From Pristionchus mayeri (lineage: Eukaryota > Nematoda > Chromadorea > Rhabditida > Neodiplogasteridae), in contig BTRK01000004.1 of the NCBI GenBank assembly GCA_036245805.1, positions 8,246,001 through 8,310,000 of the forward strand: a stretch of DNA of 64,000 nucleotides. The letters run 5' to 3'. A program made the position numbers and the translations under genes. A model generated the notes under the pieces. It did no database searches. It was given only the letters and a program-made list of their open reading frames with translations, and was not told the DNA's origin. Below are positions 34,043 through 47,589 of the stretch, piece by piece (positions within the stretch are counted from its first letter, which is position 1; each line of letters begins with the position of its first letter).

Positions 34043-34773
34043 ATGAGCGATGCATTCACCCTCTTTCGTATGTGCAATCGTTCTCTAGCCACGCCGGGAG
34101 AGAAACCTCGCGCTCTCCTCCCCTCTCCCCCGCTCGATCTACACCCTCTGGCACCCATGATCTACGCACTATTCTTCCCCAGTCGATATCTGCGTCTCCC
34201 CGCTCTCTGATCTACCTCTTGTCTCCCAAATCCCCCTAATCGATACCTCCCTTCCCTCAGACCTCCAATGATCTACCCCCCGACACCTCTCTCGCACTCC
34301 CCACACCTCGAAATCAACTCTCCACCCTCTATCCCCCATCACGCCTCGAAATCCGCACTGAAATCGACCGAAATCAACACTTTTCAAAAAAGTGACATCG
34401 CTCATTTTCTAAAATCTTTGTTTCATATGAAACGACATTCGAAAACCACATCAATCGACTCCATTTGAGGTCCTGATCACTCTCCGAGAAAGAACGGAGT
34501 CGATATCTCGATTTTTAAAATCACTTTTTTTTCACCCGCGCACCATTTTTGTCGAATTTACGCCGCTGTACAAAAATCGACTAGAGAGCCAATCGCCCTC
34601 TCCAACGCGCCGTCTCTGACGAGAGAGAGACGAGAGGAGAGGGAGGGCACTGAGGACGTCCGAGACGAGAACGCACCGCCCCCTCCAACCAACACTCCCT
34701 ATCATTAGGGATCATGTCACATGTGAGGAATAGGCATTTCGCCTCTCTTTCGATTCATTTTCCCCTAAGGGAA

Positions 34774-34957
34774 GGGCCGATCCCGGAGGCAGTGCAATAC
34801 CGGGCCGACCCGTGGTAGGAGAGGAGCAAGCCCCTGCAACCCTACCCGGTTTCAAAAATCAGTTAATCTCGATGTTACCAATAGGTAACGTACCGGAGAT
34901 TAAGCCGATAAGAACAGATACTACACTTTGATCTTAGCCAAAAGGCCGAGAAGCGAT
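34774..34957 (-). ncRNA. U2 snRNA, unit 19
   Basis: Complete copy, upstream of U1 at 33881-34042. Confidence 0.97.
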
Positions 34958-35393
34958 ACTGTTGAATCGACAACAAACAAATTTTAAAACTACGGAAAGA
35001 CTAGAATCTGCGGGTAAGGGACCACCCTCACTCTCTCGACCACACCCACTCCCTCACCCAGCCTCCCCCCGCCTCTCGTCCTCCCTCCGTCTCTCCCTCT
35101 GGCTCCCTTTTCACGCCATTTCTGAAGAGGAAAAAAGAATCTACATTATCGAAAAAATTACTGAATTCTGTACTTTATTTCAGATTTCATCAAAATGGTC
35201 AGAAGTCGTCATTTTCGAGATTTTCACTTTTCTTCGATTCTTCACTGTTTCTGCAGGCGAATGAAGGCGTATTCTTTATCGCTATTTCCACATGAAATAT
35301 GCACAAAAAACACGTCAGATGACATCGTTGTTGAGGCCAGAAGACAGCATCATTCAGACAACAACTTTTCATTTTGATCGATTCATGCGCATT

Positions 35394-35496
35394 GGCCTCT
35401 CCTGAGAGAGACCGTTCCAAAATTGAGTGGTTCCGGCCACGTCTTTTTACCAACGAGCCAGTTTGTATACAAACCTCAAACTTGGGAAGTTAATCC
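35394..35496 (-). ncRNA. Spliced-leader RNA, copy 20
   Basis: Unit 20, paired with U5 at 35644-35764. Confidence 0.92.
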
Positions 35497-35643
35497 ATCG
35501 ATGACAGCAACAGTTGAATACTCATAGGAAGGAAGTGTTCTACACCAACCACATTCACGAGCGATGCCAGGGGGTATTTCCGTGGAAGGGAAAGATACAG
35601 GGAGGTTTAGGGAAGGATTTTCTTTTTGATTCTAGCCATTTTA

Positions 35644-35764
35644 TTATCCCGCTCTTTCGAGGGGATTCCAAAAAATGAGTGATACTCATAGTTTGATCCT
35701 TTGCACGGAAATCTTTAGTAAAAGGCGAAAGATTTTCTCGAGCAAATGCAAAGGATCCAGAGTT
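35644..35764 (-). ncRNA. U5 snRNA, unit 20
   Basis: Intact copy between U1 (35896-36057) and SL (35394-35496). Confidence 0.96.
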
Positions 35765-35895
35765 GAAGAATGGACCACTCCTTCGCCTCCTTTACCACAA
35801 ACGCTCTCTATTCTCACCGGGTGAGAGACCCTCTGTATTCGTGTCTGCACTCTCTACGTATCACATACTATTTTTTTCTTTGCAGATTCGAAAAA

Positions 35896-36057
35896 GCAGG
35901 GTCGCGCGAACGCAACCCCTCACTCAAAAATGTAGCTGTTTGCCAACCCCAACTCGGAGCTGCAATACAGGTCAGCGTGTCCGAAAGTGCAATGGACACG
36001 CCTCGCCGTAGGGTTCCCGTCTTCGTGATCACGAGAGACCCCCAGCCAGGTAAGTTT
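35896..36057 (-). ncRNA. U1 snRNA, unit 20
   Basis: Intact copy, downstream of U2 at 36789-36972. Confidence 0.97.
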
Positions 36058-36788
36058 ATGAGCGATGCATTCACCCTCTTTCGTATGTGCAATCGTTCTC
36101 TAGCCACGCCGGGAGAGAAACCTCGCGCTCTCCTCCCCTCTCCCCCGCTCGATCTACACCCTCTGGCACCCATGATCTACGCACTATTCTTCCCCAGTCG
36201 ATATCTGCGTCTCCCCGCTCTCTGATCTACCTCTTGTCTCCCAAATCCCCCTAATCGATACCTCCCTTCCCTCAGACCTCCAATGATCTACCCCCCGACA
36301 CCTCTCTCGCACTCCCCACACCTCGAAATCAACTCTCCACCCTCTATCCCCCATCACGCCTCGAAATCCGCACTGAAATCGACCGAAATCAACACTTTTC
36401 AAAAAAGTGACATCGCTCATTTTCTAAAATCTTTGTTTCATATGAAACGACATTCGAAAACCACATCAATCGACTCCATTTGAGGTCCTGATCACTCTCC
36501 GAGAAAGAACGGAGTCGATATCTCGATTTTTAAAATCACTTTTTTTTCACCCGCGCACCATTTTTGTCGAATTTACGCCGCTGTACAAAAATCGACTAGA
36601 GAGCCAATCGCCCTCTCCAACGCGCCGTCTCTGACGAGAGAGAGACGAGAGGAGAGGGAGGGCACTGAGGACGTCCGAGACGAGAACGCACCGCCCCCTC
36701 CAACCAACACTCCCTATCATTAGGGATCATGTCACATGTGAGGAATAGGCATTTCGCCTCTCTTTCGATTCATTTTCCCCTAAGGGAA

Positions 36789-36972
36789 GGGCCGATCCCG
36801 GAGGCAGTGCAATACCGGGCCGACCCGTGGTAGGAGAGGAGCAAGCCCCTGCAACCCTACCCGGTTTCAAAAATCAGTTAATCTCGATGTTACCAATAGG
36901 TAACGTACCGGAGATTAAGCCGATAAGAACAGATACTACACTTTGATCTTAGCCAAAAGGCCGAGAAGCGAT
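36789..36972 (-). ncRNA. U2 snRNA, unit 20
   Basis: Complete copy, upstream of U1 at 35896-36057. Confidence 0.97.
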
Positions 36973-37408
36973 ACTGTTGAATCGACAACAAACAAATTTT
37001 AAAACTACGGAAAGACTAGAATCTGCGGGTAAGGGACCACCCTCACTCTCTCGACCACACCCACTCCCTCACCCAGCCTCCCCCCGCCTCTCGTCCTCCC
37101 TCCGTCTCTCCCTCTGGCTCCCTTTTCACGCCATTTCTGAAGAGGAAAAAAGAATCTACATTATCGAAAAAATTACTGAATTCTGTACTTTATTTCAGAT
37201 TTCATCAAAATGGTCAGAAGTCGTCATTTTCGAGATTTTCACTTTTCTTCGATTCTTCACTGTTTCTGCAGGCGAATGAAGGCGTATTCTTTATCGCTAT
37301 TTCCACATGAAATATGCACAAAAAACACGTCAGATGACATCGTTGTTGAGGCCAGAAGACAGCATCATTCAGACAACAACTTTTCATTTTGATCGATTCA
37401 TGCGCATT

Positions 37409-37511
37409 GGCCTCTCCTGAGAGAGACCGTTCCAAAATTGAGTGGTTCCGGCCACGTCTTTTTACCAACGAGCCAGTTTGTATACAAACCTCAAACTTGG
37501 GAAGTTAATCC
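37409..37511 (-). ncRNA. Spliced-leader RNA, copy 21
   Basis: Unit 21, paired with U5 at 37659-37779. Confidence 0.92.
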
Positions 37512-37658
37512 ATCGATGACAGCAACAGTTGAATACTCATAGGAAGGAAGTGTTCTACACCAACCACATTCACGAGCGATGCCAGGGGGTATTTCCGTGG
37601 AAGGGAAAGATACAGGGAGGTTTAGGGAAGGATTTTCTTTTTGATTCTAGCCATTTTA

Positions 37659-37779
37659 TTATCCCGCTCTTTCGAGGGGATTCCAAAAAATGAGTGATAC
37701 TCATAGTTTGATCCTTTGCACGGAAATCTTTAGTAAAAGGCGAAAGATTTTCTCGAGCAAATGCAAAGGATCCAGAGTT
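37659..37779 (-). ncRNA. U5 snRNA, unit 21
   Basis: Intact copy between U1 (37911-38072) and SL (37409-37511). Confidence 0.96.
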
Positions 37780-37910
37780 GAAGAATGGACCACTCCTTCG
37801 CCTCCTTTACCACAAACGCTCTCTATTCTCACCGGGTGAGAGACCCTCTGTATTCGTGTCTGCACTCTCTACGTATCACATACTATTTTTTTCTTTGCAG
37901 ATTCGAAAAA

Positions 37911-38072
37911 GCAGGGTCGCGCGAACGCAACCCCTCACTCAAAAATGTAGCTGTTTGCCAACCCCAACTCGGAGCTGCAATACAGGTCAGCGTGTCCGAA
38001 AGTGCAATGGACACGCCTCGCCGTAGGGTTCCCGTCTTCGTGATCACGAGAGACCCCCAGCCAGGTAAGTTT
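37911..38072 (-). ncRNA. U1 snRNA, unit 21
   Basis: Intact copy, downstream of U2 at 38804-38987. Confidence 0.97.
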
Positions 38073-38803
38073 ATGAGCGATGCATTCACCCTCTTTCGTA
38101 TGTGCAATCGTTCTCTAGCCACGCCGGGAGAGAAACCTCGCGCTCTCCTCCCCTCTCCCCCGCTCGATCTACACCCTCTGGCACCCATGATCTACGCACT
38201 ATTCTTCCCCAGTCGATATCTGCGTCTCCCCGCTCTCTGATCTACCTCTTGTCTCCCAAATCCCCCTAATCGATACCTCCCTTCCCTCAGACCTCCAATG
38301 ATCTACCCCCCGACACCTCTCTCGCACTCCCCACACCTCGAAATCAACTCTCCACCCTCTATCCCCCATCACGCCTCGAAATCCGCACTGAAATCGACCG
38401 AAATCAACACTTTTCAAAAAAGTGACATCGCTCATTTTCTAAAATCTTTGTTTCATATGAAACGACATTCGAAAACCACATCAATCGACTCCATTTGAGG
38501 TCCTGATCACTCTCCGAGAAAGAACGGAGTCGATATCTCGATTTTTAAAATCACTTTTTTTTCACCCGCGCACCATTTTTGTCGAATTTACGCCGCTGTA
38601 CAAAAATCGACTAGAGAGCCAATCGCCCTCTCCAACGCGCCGTCTCTGACGAGAGAGAGACGAGAGGAGAGGGAGGGCACTGAGGACGTCCGAGACGAGA
38701 ACGCACCGCCCCCTCCAACCAACACTCCCTATCATTAGGGATCATGTCACATGTGAGGAATAGGCATTTCGCCTCTCTTTCGATTCATTTTCCCCTAAGG
38801 GAA

Positions 38804-38987
38804 GGGCCGATCCCGGAGGCAGTGCAATACCGGGCCGACCCGTGGTAGGAGAGGAGCAAGCCCCTGCAACCCTACCCGGTTTCAAAAATCAGTTAATCTC
38901 GATGTTACCAATAGGTAACGTACCGGAGATTAAGCCGATAAGAACAGATACTACACTTTGATCTTAGCCAAAAGGCCGAGAAGCGAT
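38804..38987 (-). ncRNA. U2 snRNA, unit 21
   Basis: Complete copy, upstream of U1 at 37911-38072. Confidence 0.97.
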
Positions 38988-39424
38988 ACTGTTGAATCGA
39001 CAACAAACAAATTTTAAAACTACGGAAAGACTAGAATCTGCGGGTAAGGGACCACCCTCACTCTCTCGACCACACCCACTCCCTCACCCAGCCTCCCCCC
39101 GCCTCTCGTCCTCCCTCCGTCTCTCCCTCTGGCTCCCTTTTCACGCCATTTCTGAAGAGGAAAAAAGAATCTACATTATCGAAAAAAATTACTGAATTCT
39201 GTACTTTATTTCAGATTTCATCAAAATGGTCAGAAGTCGTCATTTTCGAGATTTTCACTTTTCTTCGATTCTTCACTGTTTCTGCAGGCGAATGAAGGCG
39301 TATTCTTTATCGCTATTTCCACATGAAATATGCACAAAAAACACGTCAGATGACATCGTTGTTGAGGCCAGAAGACAGCATCATTCAGACAACAACTTTT
39401 CATTTTGATCGATTCATGCGCATT

Positions 39425-39527
39425 GGCCTCTCCTGAGAGAGACCGTTCCAAAATTGAGTGGTTCCGGCCACGTCTTTTTACCAACGAGCCAGTTTGTATA
39501 CAAACCTCAAACTTGGGAAGTTAATCC
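39425..39527 (-). ncRNA. Spliced-leader RNA, copy 22
   Basis: Unit 22, paired with U5 at 39675-39795. Longer A-run on its left. Confidence 0.92.
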
Positions 39528-39674
39528 ATCGATGACAGCAACAGTTGAATACTCATAGGAAGGAAGTGTTCTACACCAACCACATTCACGAGCGATGCCA
39601 GGGGGTATTTCCGTGGAAGGGAAAGATACAGGGAGGTTTAGGGAAGGATTTTCTTTTTGATTCTAGCCATTTTA

Positions 39675-39795
39675 TTATCCCGCTCTTTCGAGGGGATTCC
39701 AAAAAATGAGTGATACTCATAGTTTGATCCTTTGCACGGAAATCTTTAGTAAAAGGCGAAAGATTTTCTCGAGCAAATGCAAAGGATCCAGAGTT
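39675..39795 (-). ncRNA. U5 snRNA, unit 22
   Basis: Intact copy between U1 (39927-40088) and SL (39425-39527). Confidence 0.96.
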
Positions 39796-39926
39796 GAAGA
39801 ATGGACCACTCCTTCGCCTCCTTTACCACAAACGCTCTCTATTCTCACCGGGTGAGAGACCCTCTGTATTCGTGTCTGCACTCTCTACGTATCACATACT
39901 ATTTTTTTCTTTGCAGATTCGAAAAA

Positions 39927-40088
39927 GCAGGGTCGCGCGAACGCAACCCCTCACTCAAAAATGTAGCTGTTTGCCAACCCCAACTCGGAGCTGCAATACA
40001 GGTCAGCGTGTCCGAAAGTGCAATGGACACGCCTCGCCGTAGGGTTCCCGTCTTCGTGATCACGAGAGACCCCCAGCCAGGTAAGTTT
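39927..40088 (-). ncRNA. U1 snRNA, unit 22
   Basis: Intact copy, downstream of U2 at 40820-41003. Confidence 0.97.
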
Positions 40089-40819
40089 ATGAGCGATGCA
40101 TTCACCCTCTTTCGTATGTGCAATCGTTCTCTAGCCACGCCGGGAGAGAAACCTCGCGCTCTCCTCCCCTCTCCCCCGCTCGATCTACACCCTCTGGCAC
40201 CCATGATCTACGCACTATTCTTCCCCAGTCGATATCTGCGTCTCCCCGCTCTCTGATCTACCTCTTGTCTCCCAAATCCCCCTAATCGATACCTCCCTTC
40301 CCTCAGACCTCCAATGATCTACCCCCCGACACCTCTCTCGCACTCCCCACACCTCGAAATCAACTCTCCACCCTCTATCCCCCATCACGCCTCGAAATCC
40401 GCACTGAAATCGACCGAAATCAACACTTTTCAAAAAAGTGACATCGCTCATTTTCTAAAATCTTTGTTTCATATGAAACGACATTCGAAAACCACATCAA
40501 TCGACTCCATTTGAGGTCCTGATCACTCTCCGAGAAAGAACGGAGTCGATATCTCGATTTTTAAAATCACTTTTTTTTCACCCGCGCACCATTTTTGTCG
40601 AATTTACGCCGCTGTACAAAAATCGACTAGAGAGCCAATCGCCCTCTCCAACGCGCCGTCTCTGACGAGAGAGAGACGAGAGGAGAGGGAGGGCACTGAG
40701 GACGTCCGAGACGAGAACGCACCGCCCCCTCCAACCAACACTCCCTATCATTAGGGATCATGTCACATGTGAGGAATAGGCATTTCGCCTCTCTTTCGAT
40801 TCATTTTCCCCTAAGGGAA

Positions 40820-41003
40820 GGGCCGATCCCGGAGGCAGTGCAATACCGGGCCGACCCGTGGTAGGAGAGGAGCAAGCCCCTGCAACCCTACCCGGTTTCA
40901 AAAATCAGTTAATCTCGATGTTACCAATAGGTAACGTACCGGAGATTAAGCCGATAAGAACAGATACTACACTTTGATCTTAGCCAAAAGGCCGAGAAGC
41001 GAT
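40820..41003 (-). ncRNA. U2 snRNA, unit 22
   Basis: Complete copy, upstream of U1 at 39927-40088. Confidence 0.97.
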
Positions 41004-41439
41004 ACTGTTGAATCGACAACAAACAAATTTTAAAACTACGGAAAGACTAGAATCTGCGGGTAAGGGACCACCCTCACTCTCTCGACCACACCCACTCCCT
41101 CACCCAGCCTCCCCCCGCCTCTCGTCCTCCCTCCGTCTCTCCCTCTGGCTCCCTTTTCACGCCATTTCTGAAGAGGAAAAAAGAATCTACATTATCGAAA
41201 AAATTACTGAATTCTGTACTTTATTTCAGATTTCATCAAAATGGTCAGAAGTCGTCATTTTCGAGATTTTCACTTTTCTTCGATTCTTCACTGTTTCTGC
41301 AGGCGAATGAAGGCGTATTCTTTATCGCTATTTCCACATGAAATATGCACAAAAAACACGTCAGATGACATCGTTGTTGAGGCCAGAAGACAGCATCATT
41401 CAGACAACAACTTTTCATTTTGATCGATTCATGCGCATT

Positions 41440-41542
41440 GGCCTCTCCTGAGAGAGACCGTTCCAAAATTGAGTGGTTCCGGCCACGTCTTTTTACCAAC
41501 GAGCCAGTTTGTATACAAACCTCAAACTTGGGAAGTTAATCC
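41440..41542 (-). ncRNA. Spliced-leader RNA, copy 23
   Basis: Unit 23, paired with U5 at 41690-41810. Confidence 0.92.
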
Positions 41543-41689
41543 ATCGATGACAGCAACAGTTGAATACTCATAGGAAGGAAGTGTTCTACACCAACCACAT
41601 TCACGAGCGATGCCAGGGGGTATTTCCGTGGAAGGGAAAGATACAGGGAGGTTTAGGGAAGGATTTTCTTTTTGATTCTAGCCATTTTA

Positions 41690-41810
41690 TTATCCCGCTC
41701 TTTCGAGGGGATTCCAAAAAATGAGTGATACTCATAGTTTGATCCTTTGCACGGAAATCTTTAGTAAAAGGCGAAAGATTTTCTCGAGCAAATGCAAAGG
41801 ATCCAGAGTT
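41690..41810 (-). ncRNA. U5 snRNA, unit 23
   Basis: Intact copy between U1 (41942-42103) and SL (41440-41542). Confidence 0.96.
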
Positions 41811-41941
41811 GAAGAATGGACCACTCCTTCGCCTCCTTTACCACAAACGCTCTCTATTCTCACCGGGTGAGAGACCCTCTGTATTCGTGTCTGCACTCTC
41901 TACGTATCACATACTATTTTTTTCTTTGCAGATTCGAAAAA

Positions 41942-42103
41942 GCAGGGTCGCGCGAACGCAACCCCTCACTCAAAAATGTAGCTGTTTGCCAACCCCAACT
42001 CGGAGCTGCAATACAGGTCAGCGTGTCCGAAAGTGCAATGGACACGCCTCGCCGTAGGGTTCCCGTCTTCGTGATCACGAGAGACCCCCAGCCAGGTAAG
42101 TTT
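41942..42103 (-). ncRNA. U1 snRNA, unit 23
   Basis: Intact copy, downstream of U2 at 42835-43018. Confidence 0.97.
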
Positions 42104-42834
42104 ATGAGCGATGCATTCACCCTCTTTCGTATGTGCAATCGTTCTCTAGCCACGCCGGGAGAGAAACCTCGCGCTCTCCTCCCCTCTCCCCCGCTCGATC
42201 TACACCCTCTGGCACCCATGATCTACGCACTATTCTTCCCCAGTCGATATCTGCGTCTCCCCGCTCTCTGATCTACCTCTTGTCTCCCAAATCCCCCTAA
42301 TCGATACCTCCCTTCCCTCAGACCTCCAATGATCTACCCCCCGACACCTCTCTCGCACTCCCCACACCTCGAAATCAACTCTCCACCCTCTATCCCCCAT
42401 CACGCCTCGAAATCCGCACTGAAATCGACCGAAATCAACACTTTTCAAAAAAGTGACATCGCTCATTTTCTAAAATCTTTGTTTCATATGAAACGACATT
42501 CGAAAACCACATCAATCGACTCCATTTGAGGTCCTGATCACTCTCCGAGAAAGAACGGAGTCGATATCTCGATTTTTAAAATCACTTTTTTTTCACCCGC
42601 GCACCATTTTTGTCGAATTTACGCCGCTGTACAAAAATCGACTAGAGAGCCAATCGCCCTCTCCAACGCGCCGTCTCTGACGAGAGAGAGACGAGAGGAG
42701 AGGGAGGGCACTGAGGACGTCCGAGACGAGAACGCACCGCCCCCTCCAACCAACACTCCCTATCATTAGGGATCATGTCACATGTGAGGAATAGGCATTT
42801 CGCCTCTCTTTCGATTCATTTTCCCCTAAGGGAA

Positions 42835-43018
42835 GGGCCGATCCCGGAGGCAGTGCAATACCGGGCCGACCCGTGGTAGGAGAGGAGCAAGCCCCTGCAA
42901 CCCTACCCGGTTTCAAAAATCAGTTAATCTCGATGTTACCAATAGGTAACGTACCGGAGATTAAGCCGATAAGAACAGATACTACACTTTGATCTTAGCC
43001 AAAAGGCCGAGAAGCGAT
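42835..43018 (-). ncRNA. U2 snRNA, unit 23
   Basis: Complete copy, upstream of U1 at 41942-42103. Confidence 0.97.
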
Positions 43019-43455
43019 ACTGTTGAATCGACAACAAACAAATTTTAAAACTACGGAAAGACTAGAATCTGCGGGTAAGGGACCACCCTCACTCTCTCGA
43101 CCACACCCACTCCCTCACCCAGCCTCCCCCCGCCTCTCGTCCTCCCTCCGTCTCTCCCTCTGGCTCCCTTTTCACGCCATTTCTGAAGAGGAAAAAAGAA
43201 TCTACATTATCGAAAAAAATTACTGAATTCTGTACTTTATTTCAGATTTCATCAAAATGGTCAGAAGTCGTCATTTTCGAGATTTTCACTTTTCTTCGAT
43301 TCTTCACTGTTTCTGCAGGCGAATGAAGGCGTATTCTTTATCGCTATTTCCACATGAAATATGCACAAAAAACACGTCAGATGACATCGTTGTTGAGGCC
43401 AGAAGACAGCATCATTCAGACAACAACTTTTCATTTTGATCGATTCATGCGCATT

Positions 43456-43558
43456 GGCCTCTCCTGAGAGAGACCGTTCCAAAATTGAGTGGTTCCGGCC
43501 ACGTCTTTTTACCAACGAGCCAGTTTGTATACAAACCTCAAACTTGGGAAGTTAATCC
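43456..43558 (-). ncRNA. Spliced-leader RNA, copy 24
   Basis: Unit 24, paired with U5 at 43706-43826. Longer A-run on its left. Confidence 0.92.
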
Positions 43559-43705
43559 ATCGATGACAGCAACAGTTGAATACTCATAGGAAGGAAGTGT
43601 TCTACACCAACCACATTCACGAGCGATGCCAGGGGGTATTTCCGTGGAAGGGAAAGATACAGGGAGGTTTAGGGAAGGATTTTCTTTTTGATTCTAGCCA
43701 TTTTA

Positions 43706-43826
43706 TTATCCCGCTCTTTCGAGGGGATTCCAAAAAATGAGTGATACTCATAGTTTGATCCTTTGCACGGAAATCTTTAGTAAAAGGCGAAAGATTTTCT
43801 CGAGCAAATGCAAAGGATCCAGAGTT
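43706..43826 (-). ncRNA. U5 snRNA, unit 24
   Basis: Intact copy between U1 (43958-44119) and SL (43456-43558). Confidence 0.96.
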
Positions 43827-43957
43827 GAAGAATGGACCACTCCTTCGCCTCCTTTACCACAAACGCTCTCTATTCTCACCGGGTGAGAGACCCTCTGTAT
43901 TCGTGTCTGCACTCTCTACGTATCACATACTATTTTTTTCTTTGCAGATTCGAAAAA

Positions 43958-44119
43958 GCAGGGTCGCGCGAACGCAACCCCTCACTCAAAAATGTAGCTG
44001 TTTGCCAACCCCAACTCGGAGCTGCAATACAGGTCAGCGTGTCCGAAAGTGCAATGGACACGCCTCGCCGTAGGGTTCCCGTCTTCGTGATCACGAGAGA
44101 CCCCCAGCCAGGTAAGTTT
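43958..44119 (-). ncRNA. U1 snRNA, unit 24
   Basis: Intact copy, downstream of U2 at 44851-45034. Confidence 0.97.
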
Positions 44120-44850
44120 ATGAGCGATGCATTCACCCTCTTTCGTATGTGCAATCGTTCTCTAGCCACGCCGGGAGAGAAACCTCGCGCTCTCCTCCCC
44201 TCTCCCCCGCTCGATCTACACCCTCTGGCACCCATGATCTACGCACTATTCTTCCCCAGTCGATATCTGCGTCTCCCCGCTCTCTGATCTACCTCTTGTC
44301 TCCCAAATCCCCCTAATCGATACCTCCCTTCCCTCAGACCTCCAATGATCTACCCCCCGACACCTCTCTCGCACTCCCCACACCTCGAAATCAACTCTCC
44401 ACCCTCTATCCCCCATCACGCCTCGAAATCCGCACTGAAATCGACCGAAATCAACACTTTTCAAAAAAGTGACATCGCTCATTTTCTAAAATCTTTGTTT
44501 CATATGAAACGACATTCGAAAACCACATCAATCGACTCCATTTGAGGTCCTGATCACTCTCCGAGAAAGAACGGAGTCGATATCTCGATTTTTAAAATCA
44601 CTTTTTTTTCACCCGCGCACCATTTTTGTCGAATTTACGCCGCTGTACAAAAATCGACTAGAGAGCCAATCGCCCTCTCCAACGCGCCGTCTCTGACGAG
44701 AGAGAGACGAGAGGAGAGGGAGGGCACTGAGGACGTCCGAGACGAGAACGCACCGCCCCCTCCAACCAACACTCCCTATCATTAGGGATCATGTCACATG
44801 TGAGGAATAGGCATTTCGCCTCTCTTTCGATTCATTTTCCCCTAAGGGAA

Positions 44851-45034
44851 GGGCCGATCCCGGAGGCAGTGCAATACCGGGCCGACCCGTGGTAGGAGAG
44901 GAGCAAGCCCCTGCAACCCTACCCGGTTTCAAAAATCAGTTAATCTCGATGTTACCAATAGGTAACGTACCGGAGATTAAGCCGATAAGAACAGATACTA
45001 CACTTTGATCTTAGCCAAAAGGCCGAGAAGCGAT
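44851..45034 (-). ncRNA. U2 snRNA, unit 24
   Basis: Complete copy, upstream of U1 at 43958-44119. Confidence 0.97.
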
Positions 45035-45471
45035 ACTGTTGAATCGACAACAAACAAATTTTAAAACTACGGAAAGACTAGAATCTGCGGGTAAGGGACC
45101 ACCCTCACTCTCTCGACCACACCCACTCCCTCACCCAGCCTCCCCCCGCCTCTCGTCCTCCCTCCGTCTCTCCCTCTGGCTCCCTTTTCACGCCATTTCT
45201 GAAGAGGAAAAAAGAATCTACATTATCGAAAAAAATTACTGAATTCTGTACTTTATTTCAGATTTCATCAAAATGGTCAGAAGTCGTCATTTTCGAGATT
45301 TTCACTTTTCTTCGATTCTTCACTGTTTCTGCAGGCGAATGAAGGCGTATTCTTTATCGCTATTTCCACATGAAATATGCACAAAAAACACGTCAGATGA
45401 CATCGTTGTTGAGGCCAGAAGACAGCATCATTCAGACAACAACTTTTCATTTTGATCGATTCATGCGCATT

Positions 45472-45574
45472 GGCCTCTCCTGAGAGAGACCGTTCCAAAA
45501 TTGAGTGGTTCCGGCCACGTCTTTTTACCAACGAGCCAGTTTGTATACAAACCTCAAACTTGGGAAGTTAATCC
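45472..45574 (-). ncRNA. Spliced-leader RNA, copy 25
   Basis: Unit 25, paired with U5 at 45722-45842. Longer A-run on its left. Confidence 0.92.
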
Positions 45575-45721
45575 ATCGATGACAGCAACAGTTGAATACT
45601 CATAGGAAGGAAGTGTTCTACACCAACCACATTCACGAGCGATGCCAGGGGGTATTTCCGTGGAAGGGAAAGATACAGGGAGGTTTAGGGAAGGATTTTC
45701 TTTTTGATTCTAGCCATTTTA

Positions 45722-45842
45722 TTATCCCGCTCTTTCGAGGGGATTCCAAAAAATGAGTGATACTCATAGTTTGATCCTTTGCACGGAAATCTTTAGTAAA
45801 AGGCGAAAGATTTTCTCGAGCAAATGCAAAGGATCCAGAGTT
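45722..45842 (-). ncRNA. U5 snRNA, unit 25
   Basis: Intact copy between U1 (45974-46135) and SL (45472-45574). Confidence 0.96.
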
Positions 45843-45973
45843 GAAGAATGGACCACTCCTTCGCCTCCTTTACCACAAACGCTCTCTATTCTCACCGGGT
45901 GAGAGACCCTCTGTATTCGTGTCTGCACTCTCTACGTATCACATACTATTTTTTTCTTTGCAGATTCGAAAAA

Positions 45974-46135
45974 GCAGGGTCGCGCGAACGCAACCCCTCA
46001 CTCAAAAATGTAGCTGTTTGCCAACCCCAACTCGGAGCTGCAATACAGGTCAGCGTGTCCGAAAGTGCAATGGACACGCCTCGCCGTAGGGTTCCCGTCT
46101 TCGTGATCACGAGAGACCCCCAGCCAGGTAAGTTT
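45974..46135 (-). ncRNA. U1 snRNA, unit 25
   Basis: Intact copy, downstream of U2 at 46867-47050. Confidence 0.97.
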
Positions 46136-46866
46136 ATGAGCGATGCATTCACCCTCTTTCGTATGTGCAATCGTTCTCTAGCCACGCCGGGAGAGAAACC
46201 TCGCGCTCTCCTCCCCTCTCCCCCGCTCGATCTACACCCTCTGGCACCCATGATCTACGCACTATTCTTCCCCAGTCGATATCTGCGTCTCCCCGCTCTC
46301 TGATCTACCTCTTGTCTCCCAAATCCCCCTAATCGATACCTCCCTTCCCTCAGACCTCCAATGATCTACCCCCCGACACCTCTCTCGCACTCCCCACACC
46401 TCGAAATCAACTCTCCACCCTCTATCCCCCATCACGCCTCGAAATCCGCACTGAAATCGACCGAAATCAACACTTTTCAAAAAAGTGACATCGCTCATTT
46501 TCTAAAATCTTTGTTTCATATGAAACGACATTCGAAAACCACATCAATCGACTCCATTTGAGGTCCTGATCACTCTCCGAGAAAGAACGGAGTCGATATC
46601 TCGATTTTTAAAATCACTTTTTTTTCACCCGCGCACCATTTTTGTCGAATTTACGCCGCTGTACAAAAATCGACTAGAGAGCCAATCGCCCTCTCCAACG
46701 CGCCGTCTCTGACGAGAGAGAGACGAGAGGAGAGGGAGGGCACTGAGGACGTCCGAGACGAGAACGCACCGCCCCCTCCAACCAACACTCCCTATCATTA
46801 GGGATCATGTCACATGTGAGGAATAGGCATTTCGCCTCTCTTTCGATTCATTTTCCCCTAAGGGAA

Positions 46867-47050
46867 GGGCCGATCCCGGAGGCAGTGCAATACCGGGCCG
46901 ACCCGTGGTAGGAGAGGAGCAAGCCCCTGCAACCCTACCCGGTTTCAAAAATCAGTTAATCTCGATGTTACCAATAGGTAACGTACCGGAGATTAAGCCG
47001 ATAAGAACAGATACTACACTTTGATCTTAGCCAAAAGGCCGAGAAGCGAT
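46867..47050 (-). ncRNA. U2 snRNA, unit 25
   Basis: Last U2 of the array, upstream of U1 at 45974-46135. Confidence 0.97.
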
Positions 47051-47486
47051 ACTGTTGAATCGACAACAAACAAATTTTAAAACTACGGAAAGACTAGAAT
47101 CTGCGGGTAAGGGACCACCCTCACTCTCTCGACCACACCCACTCCCTCACCCAGCCTCCCCCCGCCTCTCGTCCTCCCTCCGTCTCTCCCTCTGGCTCCC
47201 TTTTCACGCCATTTCTGAAGAGGAAAAAAGAATCTACATTATCGAAAAAATTACTGAATTCTGTACTTTATTTCAGATTTCATCAAAATGGTCAGAAGTC
47301 GTCATTTTCGAGATTTTCACTTTTCTTCGATTCTTCACTGTTTCTGCAGGCGAATGAAGGCGTATTCTTTATCGCTATTTCCACATGAAATATGCACAAA
47401 AAACACGTCAGATGACATCGTTGTTGAGGCCAGAAGACAGCATCATTCAGACAACAACTTTTCATTTTGATCGATTCATGCGCATT

Positions 47487-47589
47487 GGCCTCTCCTGAGA
47501 GAGACCGTTCCAAAATTGAGTGGTTCCGGCCACGTCTTTTTACCAACGAGCCAGTTTGTATACAAACCTCAAACTTGGGAAGTTAATCC
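47487..47589 (-). ncRNA. Spliced-leader RNA, copy 26
   Basis: Unit 26, the last before the array edge. Paired with U5 at 47737-47857. Confidence 0.92.
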